Below, piece by piece: positions 15,388 to 22,631 of a DNA stretch of 22,631 nt; the first letter of the stretch is position 1; each line of letters begins with the position of its first letter. Source of the DNA: a virus; IMG/VR virus record IMGVR_UViG_3300048504_000674, positions 1 through 22,631 of that record. One strand, given 5' to 3'. Under the pieces are notes generated by a model. The model made no database searches. It saw nothing but the letters and a program-made list of their open reading frames with translations, and had not been told where the DNA came from. A program made the translations under genes and the position numbers.

Positions 15388-16560
15388 ATGAAAACAATAG
15401 TATATGAATCACCATTGATGTCTTTATCCGGATACGGTGAACATTCACGTGAGATAGCAACTTATCTAATTAATAACCACAAATCAGAACATTTGCATTT
15501 TATATCAACAAATTGGGGAAGCACACAGAATTCACTCAGAGCATTGAGTAGTAAAATTAAAAAACAATTCAGAAAACACATAGATATTAACACCAAGGTT
15601 GATTTATTTATACAAGTTGGGTTGTTGGAAGAGTTTAAATGTGTTGGTAATACAAATATTGGAATTTCGGCGTGTGTAGAATCAGCATTATGCAGTAGAG
15701 AGGCAATAGTAAAGTGCAATTTAATGGATTTAGTTATCGTTCCGTCTAGTTTTTGCAAAGAAGTAATTTTAAATAGTTCAAATGAGTACGATATAAAACT
15801 TAACACCCAAATAGAAATTATTGGTGAAGAAGTTAGTTTATCCAAACGAGATGTTAATAAAAAGGAAAAAAGTGAAATAGATAAATTCACAAAAGAGATT
15901 ACAGAAGATTTTTGCTTTTTTTCGGTCGGTGAGTGGGATTTTAAAAATGACAGAAAAAATATAGATGGGTTAATTTCTTCTTTTTGTAAAACTTTCAATA
16001 AAACTGATAATGTTGCACTTATTTTAAAAACACAAAATAAAAACTATTCTGATGTAGACTATGAGTTGGTATATAATAAACTAAAAAACAAATTGGATGA
16101 AGATAAATCTGCCTCGGTTTACTTATTGCATGGTAATTTATCCCAAGTTCAACTAGAATACTTTTATATGAACTCAAAAATAAAATGTTGTGTTTTTCCA
16201 ACAAAAGGTGAAGGTTTTGGTAGATCAATACTACAATCAGTAAAACTAGGCATTCCGACAATTTCATCAAACTGGTCGGGACACACAGACTTCTTATCAG
16301 AACAAAGATTTTTAATAGATGGTTCTCTTTCGGAAGTAAACTCAGATGATAAAGTTTTCTCAAACGATTCTACCTGGTTTAATATTTCAACAAAAAAATT
16401 ATCAGAAAAATTAAACGATATTGTTGATAACTATCCCGAATATAAAGAGGGTATATCCAAAATTTCAAAAGATTGCCTTAAAAAGTATTCACACTCTAAT
16501 ATCTCTACTAAGTATAAAGAAATTATCAGTACATATATATTATCTAACGATAGTGTATAA
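15388..16560 (+). CDS. GT4-like glycosyltransferase with altered E-x7-E motif
   Basis: The 390-residue protein resembles GT-B glycosyltransferases. The start YESPLMSLSGYGEHSREIA contains the glycine loop of the acceptor domain. FSVGEWDFKNDRKNIDGLIS (178-197) marks the beginning of the donor domain, and KGEGFGRSILQSVKLGIPTI (273-292) is the nucleotide-sugar site. In the usual E-x7-E motif the second Glu is replaced by Gln (E275, Q283), which may alter donor binding. The ATG lies two bases after the preceding stop, so it is in the same operon and probably coupled; no separate Shine-Dalgarno is evident. Confidence 0.8.
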   Translation: MKTIVYESPLMSLSGYGEHSREIATYLINNHKSEHLHFISTNWGSTQNSLRALSSKIKKQFRKHIDINTKVDLFIQVGLLEEFKCVGNTNIGISACVESALCSREAIVKCNLMDLVIVPSSFCKEVILNSSNEYDIKLNTQIEIIGEEVSLSKRDVNKKEKSEIDKFTKEITEDFCFFSVGEWDFKNDRKNIDGLISSFCKTFNKTDNVALILKTQNKNYSDVDYELVYNKLKNKLDEDKSASVYLLHGNLSQVQLEYFYMNSKIKCCVFPTKGEGFGRSILQSVKLGIPTISSNWSGHTDFLSEQRFLIDGSLSEVNSDDKVFSNDSTWFNISTKKLSEKLNDIVDNYPEYKEGISKISKDCLKKYSHSNISTKYKEIISTYILSNDSV

Positions 16561-16562
16561 AA

Positions 16563-17258
16563 GTGAGTTACTATTCAAAATATTTACAAAGATTAATAGG
16601 TGGTAATATAAGTGCTTCTAAAACAAGAATTTCACCTGGACAGATTGTATCCTTCAAATACAAGTCAGAAACAACAGGTCGTAGACTACCAAGACTTATT
16701 TTAGTACTTGGGAAATTCAACAAAGGTGGTGGTATGCTTCTACATGGTATTACACTAGAACACATACCCGAACGTGCATTATACGCATTTCTTAAAAAAG
16801 TAATAATCAAAGATACCTTATCTTTGATTAAAAGAAAGTATGAAATAAAAGGACCGTTTTCGCAATTAATAGATCGCCCTCGTACATTCTACACAAACTA
16901 TATAAAACCAAATCTTACAGAATATGATTGCTACCGAACATATCATATAACGAGAATAACTCAAGTAAAATGTTGGATGTTAGATTGGAAACGCCTTGGG
17001 GTATTTGATGTAAACACGCACACGTCTGCTATCATTGGCAAAAATGAATCATTAAATGAAATAGTGAAAGGTAGAGACTTGCTTAGTAAGATTCTTAAGG
17101 CTGATATAACCCAACTTAACAATGCCAAATTTTCTAAAATTGTAAAAGAACGATTTGGCACAATGTCTGCCTTTTATGAGATGTTAGAGGACATAGAACA
17201 ATTTTCAGACGATTTACTAAACGACTCACTGGACGACCTTGATGCAACCAAGTATTAA
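16563..17258 (+). CDS. Conserved phage protein of unknown function
   Basis: A 231-residue, basic, soluble protein. The N-terminal 70 residues (ISPGQIVSFKYKS, then LPRLILVLGKFNKGGGMLLH) look like a small beta-barrel; residues 104-145 contain RPRTFYTNYIKPNLTEYDCY and RTYHITRITQVKCWMLDW. I recall similar YxTYR-type proteins in T4-like marine phages, none with an assigned role. A helical, acidic tail ends it (EDIEQFSDDLLNDSLDDLD). The start is GTG two bases after the preceding stop; the 3' end overlaps the next gene by 17 bases. A 12-bp inverted repeat lies inside the gene at 16804-16830. Its place among glycosyltransferases may be incidental. Confidence 0.65.
   Translation: MSYYSKYLQRLIGGNISASKTRISPGQIVSFKYKSETTGRRLPRLILVLGKFNKGGGMLLHGITLEHIPERALYAFLKKVIIKDTLSLIKRKYEIKGPFSQLIDRPRTFYTNYIKPNLTEYDCYRTYHITRITQVKCWMLDWKRLGVFDVNTHTSAIIGKNESLNEIVKGRDLLSKILKADITQLNNAKFSKIVKERFGTMSAFYEMLEDIEQFSDDLLNDSLDDLDATKY
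16804..16830. repeat. Perfect 12-bp inverted repeat inside a coding region
   Basis: TAATCAAAGATA (16804-16815) and TATCTTTGATTA (16819-16830) are exact inverted copies separated by CCT. On the minus strand the hairpin is followed by TTACTTTTTT, resembling a weak terminator for antisense transcription. On the plus strand no U-tract follows. It encodes IIKDTLSLI in the 231-residue protein. Confidence 0.6.
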
Positions 17259-19437
17259 AATAAGTTATGCAATCTGCACTCATAATGAAACTCAAAGTTT
17301 AAAAAAACTAATTGATTTACTGAAATCAAATATAGACGAAAACGATGAGATAGTGATTGTAGATGATATGTCAACCAATCCAGAAACAATCAAGCAACTA
17401 AAAAGAATAAATTGCGTAATTCACAAGAAATTAGGTAATGATTTCGCATCACAAAAAAACCTCTTCTTTCAAATATGCAAAGGAGATTATATTTTCAATA
17501 TTGATTCAGATGAACTCCCGAGTATTAATTTAATAAAAGATATAAAAAAAATATGCAATGATGGTTACGATTTAATATATATTCCACGGAGAAACTACAT
17601 TGATGAATTATCTAAAGATCAAATAGTTAAATGGGGATTTCGGGTTGGAACTGATGGACGTGTAAATTATCCAGATTACCAAGGTCGTGTATATAAAAAC
17701 AAAAAAGAACTAAGATGGAAGTCGTGTGTACATGAACACATAGTCAATTTTAAAAAATCAAAAAGGTTACCACAAAAAACTTCTTATTATATTGACCACA
17801 TAAAATCAAACGAAGCACAGACTAAAAGTAATTCGCTTTATTCAAAAATCAGTAGAGATAAATCAGACTTTGATTCAGAGTTTGTTATTTTAAATTGTTA
17901 CTTCAATCCATGTGACTACAAAAGTAAATTTATTAATTTTCAAAAAACAATAAAATATTTTGATCAATTTGAGTTTCCGTCTTTGACAATCGAATCATTC
18001 AAGGATAACTCAAAATATAGGATTTACACTAATACAAAAAATGTAATATCAGTAAAGTCAGAGTCTACATTTTGGCAAAAGGAAAATTTACTAAATATAG
18101 GAATAGAGTTTTTAAAGAAATTTGACTGCAAATATATACTAGTTCTTGACGGTGACATAAAGTTTTCATCGGACAACTGGATAAGAGAAATAAAACAGGC
18201 AAGTCGCATGAACGACATAACTCATATTTTCAAAACGGCTAACCGAACAGATTTTCATAATAAAAAAATAAGAAAGTTAAATACGATTTTACACAGAATA
18301 AACGAGAACCAAAGTAATGAGCAGAAATTAAATTTATTATTAGAAAGAGATGGTGAACCTGGTTATGGATATTGCTTTAAAAAAGATGTATTTGCTAATG
18401 TTAACCTATACGACAAGTGCATAATGGGTTCGGGTGATTTTTTTAACTTAATTTCAAATTACAAGTGTAGAGGATTTTCAAAAAAAATTAAAAACGATAG
18501 GTTTTTTAGAAAAACAACAACCGAATTTGTGTCGGATTACTTGGATTATGTAAATAAATTTTTCTCACCCGATGTTAAGGTTGGTTATGCAAAATGTGAA
18601 CTTGATACATTTTATCATGGTGACATAGTTAACAGAGAGTATGTGAATAGAGAATCTATACTCAGTAAATTTAACTTTAATCCAACCACAGATATTAAAA
18701 AAAACCAAATTGGTGTTTATGAAGTTACCAATAAAATTTTAGAAAAAAGAATTTATAAATACTTTCAGGATAGAGATGAGGATGCAAATCACACTAGTCT
18801 TAGTTATGGTTTGGTGACAAATATTTTGAAACCCCAAAAAAAAGTAATAAGTTGTTTTAAGTTTAAGTCATCAGATAATTTAGTAATTGCAACAACCTAT
18901 AATTCAAAAAAAGTTTCAATAAATAGAATTGAATGTTTAAATAAAATTTTTATTGATAGCTCAAGCACCCCAAGTATATTATCATATACATCGGGTTTTG
19001 ATAAAGTGCCGAGTAATTTTTACAATTTTTTTTGTTTTATACACACCTTCTACCATGTACTACCTGACTATTGTTATTTTGTTTCACCAACTTCGTTGCG
19101 ATATAATTATGTGAGTGATATAAATAGAGATATAGAATCAAATAATGAAATGTCGTCAAATCTTACATTTTTACACGGAAGTAAATGTAAAATAAAAACA
19201 AAATACACGGATTATATAAGAAATGAAGTCAAGTTTTCTTCTTGGTTGGAATATATAGGTGCAACTGAATATAAAATAAATAAAACATATATACAAGGAC
19301 CTACATTTAAAGTTACACGCAACGGAATACACAATAGACCTAAAGAATTTTATGTAGAATTATGTGAGTTACTTAAAAAATACCCAACCACATATAATTT
19401 TTTAATCGAGAGAACCCTCGGGAACATATTCCAGTGA
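17242..19437 (+). CDS. Multi-module GT-A glycosyltransferase
   Basis: The product is 731 residues from the ATG at 17242 (a TTG one codon earlier is possible). Module 1 (about 1-200) is a classic GT2: YAICTHNE, VIVDDMSTN, the DSD motif in FNIDSDELP (88-90) and WKSCVHEHI. Module 2 (about 213-480) restarts as another GT-A-like unit: FVILNCYFNP, ILVLDGDIKFSSDNW with a DGD motif, and GEPGYGYCFKKDVF. Module 3 (about 520-731) contains VIATTYNSKKVSINRIECLN and FFCFIHTFYHVLPDYCYFVS and has no motif I recognise. Two catalytic centres in one chain could add two sugars in sequence. It overlaps the preceding gene by 17 bases and the next by 4 (GTGA). Confidence 0.8.
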   Translation: MQPSIKISYAICTHNETQSLKKLIDLLKSNIDENDEIVIVDDMSTNPETIKQLKRINCVIHKKLGNDFASQKNLFFQICKGDYIFNIDSDELPSINLIKDIKKICNDGYDLIYIPRRNYIDELSKDQIVKWGFRVGTDGRVNYPDYQGRVYKNKKELRWKSCVHEHIVNFKKSKRLPQKTSYYIDHIKSNEAQTKSNSLYSKISRDKSDFDSEFVILNCYFNPCDYKSKFINFQKTIKYFDQFEFPSLTIESFKDNSKYRIYTNTKNVISVKSESTFWQKENLLNIGIEFLKKFDCKYILVLDGDIKFSSDNWIREIKQASRMNDITHIFKTANRTDFHNKKIRKLNTILHRINENQSNEQKLNLLLERDGEPGYGYCFKKDVFANVNLYDKCIMGSGDFFNLISNYKCRGFSKKIKNDRFFRKTTTEFVSDYLDYVNKFFSPDVKVGYAKCELDTFYHGDIVNREYVNRESILSKFNFNPTTDIKKNQIGVYEVTNKILEKRIYKYFQDRDEDANHTSLSYGLVTNILKPQKKVISCFKFKSSDNLVIATTYNSKKVSINRIECLNKIFIDSSSTPSILSYTSGFDKVPSNFYNFFCFIHTFYHVLPDYCYFVSPTSLRYNYVSDINRDIESNNEMSSNLTFLHGSKCKIKTKYTDYIRNEVKFSSWLEYIGATEYKINKTYIQGPTFKVTRNGIHNRPKEFYVELCELLKKYPTTYNFLIERTLGNIFQ

Positions 19438-20288
19438 ACATCATTTCAATTCACATTTTTCCACATGAACTTCATAACTATAAACGCATAGTTGATAGAT
19501 TAAATGTTTCTATGTTCAATTTAAATATCAAAGATATAGAAGTGTGGGTTACACTAAACTTAAATAAGACAATACTTGATTTCAAAAAAATATCAGATAT
19601 AGACTTGATTATAGAACAATTTAAAAACACCACAAAAGAACTTGTTGTTAAATACAAATTAAGAATAAATTTACAAGATGATTTTCTTGGAGTAAATGAA
19701 CACAGAATTGAAACAATAAATAATTCAGATATAAATGATTATATAATGTTCTTGGATTCGGATTTATTTTTTAATCACAATTTACTAAAAAAACACACTG
19801 AATATGCTCATTTATTAAAAAAAGAAAATAAACTATTCATAATAACACCTCAATGTATACGATTATGGGATTCAACTTGGGATTGTGTTGTTAATATGAA
19901 TTTTCTTAAAAAACCTCTTGGTTATTACAAAAAAGTAGACCCAAGTGAAATTACAAAAAAAACTTACGGAAATTTCTCATTAAATAAATTATCAAAATTT
20001 AAATGGGCAAACGGTTGGTTCACAGGAATGTCAGCCGAACTTGCTAAGTTAGTTAATATACCAAAAAGTTTTAAGGGATATGGACCCGATGACACCTACA
20101 TGATGGAATGTTGTAAGTTTCTTAAACAACAAAACTATGATATAAATCAATATACAATAAGAGGTTTAATAGTGTGTGAAGATGTATCAATTAGAGACAA
20201 TTTTTTTAAAAAAGACATTCCCAATTTTAGGCAGAACTGCAATAGATTATTTAATCAAGAGTTAGAAACATTCAGAAAACGTATATAA
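19434..20288 (+). CDS. GT-A fold glycosyltransferase
   Basis: The 284-residue protein has a DSD sugar-nucleotide motif (108-110, IMFLDSDLFF) and an acceptor/catalytic region KWANGWFTGMSAEL and FKGYGPDDTYMM (190-224), where DD precedes a conserved Tyr-Met. This is the arrangement of GT2-like enzymes related to the galactosyltransferase C-terminal family. Start is GTG within GTGA, overlapping the stop of the large multi-module gene, so the two are translated together and probably act on the same glycan. The donor and acceptor sugars are unknown. Confidence 0.8.
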   Translation: MNIISIHIFPHELHNYKRIVDRLNVSMFNLNIKDIEVWVTLNLNKTILDFKKISDIDLIIEQFKNTTKELVVKYKLRINLQDDFLGVNEHRIETINNSDINDYIMFLDSDLFFNHNLLKKHTEYAHLLKKENKLFIITPQCIRLWDSTWDCVVNMNFLKKPLGYYKKVDPSEITKKTYGNFSLNKLSKFKWANGWFTGMSAELAKLVNIPKSFKGYGPDDTYMMECCKFLKQQNYDINQYTIRGLIVCEDVSIRDNFFKKDIPNFRQNCNRLFNQELETFRKRI

Positions 20289-20304
20289 TATAATATATAT
20301 ATTT

Positions 20305-21114
20305 ATGAACACATCAAATTTATACAAATCACTTTTGATCACCACCCTCTCCTTTTCAATGTCTGGATGTATTACACTTCCAACTTGGGGACTAAAACAA
20401 GATCGACAAGAAATCGCAGGAGAAATAACAAGAAAAGAAAGTGAACTTGAAAGACACACTCGTTCTTATGTCACTGGTACAGTTGAAGCATTGTCCTTAT
20501 CCGAGAATAAATCAACAGAAGACTTGGTAGCACTTCAGTTGGCAAAAGAAGCACAAACGATTGTAGGACTTCCACAACCAGGTGATAAAATTCATGTTGA
20601 GGATCTTATTACACAAAACGAAATTGCAATAGAAAATCTATCAGACAGAGAACAGGATGTAATTGAACTTAGTAGACGCAAACAGATTCTAGGACACGAC
20701 CTCAAAGATACAGAAGAAAAACTTATTAGCTTGGGAGAACTTAAAGCAAAAGAGCAAAAAGATGGATTTTTTAATTCGGTGTGGGTATGGTTAACAGGAA
20801 CATTCGGATTAATAGGAGCAGTCGCAGTTTTAATAGTTGCAGGACCCGCACTTCTTCCGGTAATTACACAACTTATAGGTTGGTTAGTAGCAAGAATACC
20901 AGGACTCATTGCTTGGTTTGGAATTACAAGTAGTCAAATGACAAGCAACATAATAAAAGGAGTGTATGATGCAAAACAGAAAATCCGTTCTCTTGATGAT
21001 GATAAAAAATTAAGCAAAAATGAAGTATTAAATATATTCGGGTCGTCTTTGGGAAATTCCACAAATGTAACAGACAAAAATGCGATTGATCGCATAAAGA
21101 GAAAGTTTAAGTGA
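20305..21114 (+). CDS. Phage lipoprotein with an internal hydrophobic segment
   Basis: The 269-residue protein has a signal peptide with a lipobox (SMSGC; Cys at 22), preceded by one Lys and a hydrophobic run, so the mature form would be lipid-anchored with Ile after Cys. The mature part has a coiled-coil-like region (about 32-150), then a long hydrophobic stretch (about 158-207, VWVWLTGTFGLIGAVAVLIV, ALLPVITQLIGWLVA, GLIAWFGI), and a charged tail ending IDRIKRKFK. A lipid anchor plus transmembrane region could join two membranes or plug a receptor or channel; superinfection exclusion, lysis (spanin-like) or glycan export are possible. No Shine-Dalgarno precedes the ATG. GTGA couples it to the next gene. 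Confidence 0.75.
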   Translation: MNTSNLYKSLLITTLSFSMSGCITLPTWGLKQDRQEIAGEITRKESELERHTRSYVTGTVEALSLSENKSTEDLVALQLAKEAQTIVGLPQPGDKIHVEDLITQNEIAIENLSDREQDVIELSRRKQILGHDLKDTEEKLISLGELKAKEQKDGFFNSVWVWLTGTFGLIGAVAVLIVAGPALLPVITQLIGWLVARIPGLIAWFGITSSQMTSNIIKGVYDAKQKIRSLDDDKKLSKNEVLNIFGSSLGNSTNVTDKNAIDRIKRKFK

Positions 21115-21722
21115 GTAATGTAATCACGATAAAAAATAAAAGGTTTACAGGTAATATTAAAAATGGCATACAAAGCAATGCTTTGGGTTTTATGTGGAGA
21201 CCTGGTATGCCCAAGGAAAAAATAAGAATTGATAATTGCCACATTGACGCAGGAGAAGTCGCAGAAGGATTAAAATTATCATATTGTAGTGATGTTGTAG
21301 TAACCAACACCACAATAATTGGTGGATTCGAAGATGTGGTTGATATTGTTCGTGGTGGATTTATGTTGTTTGAAAATTGCATATTTATTTCAAGAAACAC
21401 CAAGCAACATTTTACAATAAAATGTCAGGCATCTAATATTACTATCAAGAATTGTACATTCATTAATGATTTCCGCACAATTATAGACGGAGCATTTGTA
21501 GACCTTGGAAATTGGTCGGACTATGATGTAGACGATTTGCCAAAAACAAAAGATATATACATCGTTGATTGTAAGTTTGAAAATGTAAGTTGGTATAAAA
21601 AAATAATATCAAGAAGATTATATGCAGAAACACCCGTTGTCAGAGGTAACGGGTTTATTCTTAAAGTACCAAGATTATTTGTTTGGTTTTTTTGGAAATT
21701 TAGACGATTTCAAGTAAGTTAA
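21111..21722 (+). CDS. Right-handed beta-helix repeat protein
   Basis: The 203-residue protein shows repeated short beta turns with Asn/Cys/Thr spacing typical of parallel beta-helix (pectate-lyase-like) proteins: IRIDNCHIDAG, LKLSYCSDVVVTNTTIIGG, FMLFENCIFISRN, ITIKNCTFIND and IYIVDCKFENVSW. Beta-helix folds in phages bind or cleave polysaccharides, or form tail spikes; this one is short, and no catalytic residues can be assigned. The C-terminus is unusually basic and aromatic (PRLFVWFFWKFRRFQVS), as if to attach to a membrane or hydrophobic surface. Start GTG overlaps the lipoprotein stop (GTGA), so the two gene products are likely partners. Confidence 0.7.
   Translation: MSNVITIKNKRFTGNIKNGIQSNALGFMWRPGMPKEKIRIDNCHIDAGEVAEGLKLSYCSDVVVTNTTIIGGFEDVVDIVRGGFMLFENCIFISRNTKQHFTIKCQASNITIKNCTFINDFRTIIDGAFVDLGNWSDYDVDDLPKTKDIYIVDCKFENVSWYKKIISRRLYAETPVVRGNGFILKVPRLFVWFFWKFRRFQVS
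21632..21654. repeat. 7-bp GC-containing inverted repeat near the end of the beta-helix gene
   Basis: ACCCGTT (21632-21638) and AACGGGT (21648-21654) flank a 9-base loop. It is one of the few GC-containing hairpins in this AT-rich region and lies about 70 bases before the stop codon, followed by TTATTCTT. It may be a weak attenuator, mRNA-stabilising hairpin, or chance. Confidence 0.3.
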
Positions 21723-21764
21723 AACCATAATAGATTATACTTATTATAAAAGGTTATACGCAAT

Positions 21765-22631
21765 ATGAAAAAAGGAATAAAGCGTAAGATGAAAATTGGA
21801 GTTGTTGGAAATGGATTTGTGGGTCATGCGATGACCTTGCTTAGACCATATGTTGATGTATTAGTATGGGATGTAGTAGAAGAAAAACGTGAACCAAAAT
21901 CTTTGGATATTGAAACATTTGTAGAGGAGTCCGAAATTATTTTTGTTGCAGTTCCCACACCAATGAATAAAGACGGAAGTGCTAATCTTGATATTGTCCG
22001 TGCAGTATGTGAAGAAATTCAAGAAATAGACGATAGTAAATATATTATACTTCGCTCTACAGTACCACCTGGAACAAGTGAAGAATTTGATGTAAATTTT
22101 ATGCCAGAGTTCCTAACTGAGAAAAATTGGGCAGAAGATTTTAAAAATTGCAATCAGTGGATACTTGGTTCTACTGATCCTTTTTTATATGAAAAAATGA
22201 AACGTATGTTTGAACTTGCTTACAACGATGGAAATGGATCTGTTGTAAACAAAGAAGTAATTCAATGCAAACCAAGTGAAGCAGAAATGATCAAATATTT
22301 AAAAAATGTTTTTCTAAGCGTAAAAGTAGGATTTTTTAATGAACTTGAAAACATTTGCTCGAAACTTGGTTTTGACTACGAGAATGTAAGATGTATTGCA
22401 ACAGAGGACAAACGAATTGGTACTGGACACACAAAAGTTCCAGGACATGACGGAAAACGAGGTTTCGGTGGAACTTGTTTCCCAAAAGACACAAATGCAC
22501 TTGCTAACTTTGCAAAAGAAAACGATGTGGATACACCCATATTAGATGCAGTCATAAAAAGAAATGAAGAAATAGATCGTCCAGAGCAAGACTGGAAAAC
22601 AGACACAGGTCGTGCAGTAGCAGGAGAATAA
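21765..22631 (+). CDS. Short UDP-glucose/UDP-ManNAc dehydrogenase-like enzyme
   Basis: The 288-residue protein has the NAD-binding motif GNGFVG (15-20), VAVPTPMNKDG (61-71), STVPPGT (98-104), MPEFLTE (113-119), KYLKNVFLSVKVGFFNE with the catalytic Lys180-Asn181, and the active-site Cys238 in GFGGTCFPKD. These mark the nucleotide-sugar 6-dehydrogenase family, which oxidises UDP-sugars to uronates. Family members usually have about 390-450 residues; the C-terminal nucleotide-sugar-binding domain is missing and the chain ends cleanly at TAA at the window edge. Either start (ATG 21765 or 21789, MKIGVVGN) is possible; the second trims a basic N-terminal tag. It would supply uronic acid donors to the adjacent glycosyltransferases. 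Confidence 0.88.
   Translation: MKKGIKRKMKIGVVGNGFVGHAMTLLRPYVDVLVWDVVEEKREPKSLDIETFVEESEIIFVAVPTPMNKDGSANLDIVRAVCEEIQEIDDSKYIILRSTVPPGTSEEFDVNFMPEFLTEKNWAEDFKNCNQWILGSTDPFLYEKMKRMFELAYNDGNGSVVNKEVIQCKPSEAEMIKYLKNVFLSVKVGFFNELENICSKLGFDYENVRCIATEDKRIGTGHTKVPGHDGKRGFGGTCFPKDTNALANFAKENDVDTPILDAVIKRNEEIDRPEQDWKTDTGRAVAGE

Noticed and set aside
15446-15451. CACGTG core in the second GT4 gene
   Set aside because: TTCACGTGA matches the core, but only about 11 of 16 consensus bases agree and it is in a coding region.

Overview
The window looks like part of the genome of a tailed, T4-like (myovirus) marine phage. The sequence is AT-rich and densely packed with genes, with no rRNA, tRNA or cellular housekeeping block. 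It carries a gp55-type late sigma factor, an OB-fold baseplate hub protein, tail-fibre-like proteins built from a module common in marine myophages, a phage-type PhoH ATPase, an Hsp20 chaperone and an HD-domain hydrolase. This set is typical of T4-like phages of SAR11 and marine cyanobacteria. The AT richness leans toward a SAR11-like host, but that is inference.

Layout: positions 1-13453 are almost entirely minus-strand. In order of transcription this block holds a small hypothetical gene, phoH, three fibre-type structural genes followed by a translationally coupled glycosyltransferase, an HD-domain protein, hsp20 (ending in a strong hairpin terminator), a membrane/coiled-coil protein whose frame joins a Pro-Thr-rich frame at an A10 run, a small membrane protein, gp55, a small conserved phage protein, the baseplate hub protein, and a large structural protein that runs off the window start.

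At about 13454-13488 the strand switches. Positions 13489-22631 are all plus-strand: a Cys-rich zinc-ribbon-like protein, a ribbon-helix-helix protein, two GT4 glycosyltransferases, a conserved hypothetical protein, a three-module GT-A protein, another GT-A glycosyltransferase, a lipoprotein, a beta-helix protein and a short nucleotide-sugar dehydrogenase. Many junctions overlap by GTGA or lie within a few bases, so this is probably one or two operons devoted to a surface sugar structure (virion glycan, fibre glycosylation or host envelope remodelling).

Three features stand out. (1) A 16-bp site at 12251-12266 matches the bacterial chromosomal centromere parS at 15 of 16 positions and lies just upstream of a fibre gene. 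(2) An A10 run with an upstream Shine-Dalgarno-like GGAG could drive a dnaX-like -1 frameshift, fusing the membrane protein to the Pro-Thr-rich tail. (3) The motif TATATTTAT(A/G) recurs upstream of or at gene starts on both strands, always reading toward the gene. No gap exceeds 300 bases.
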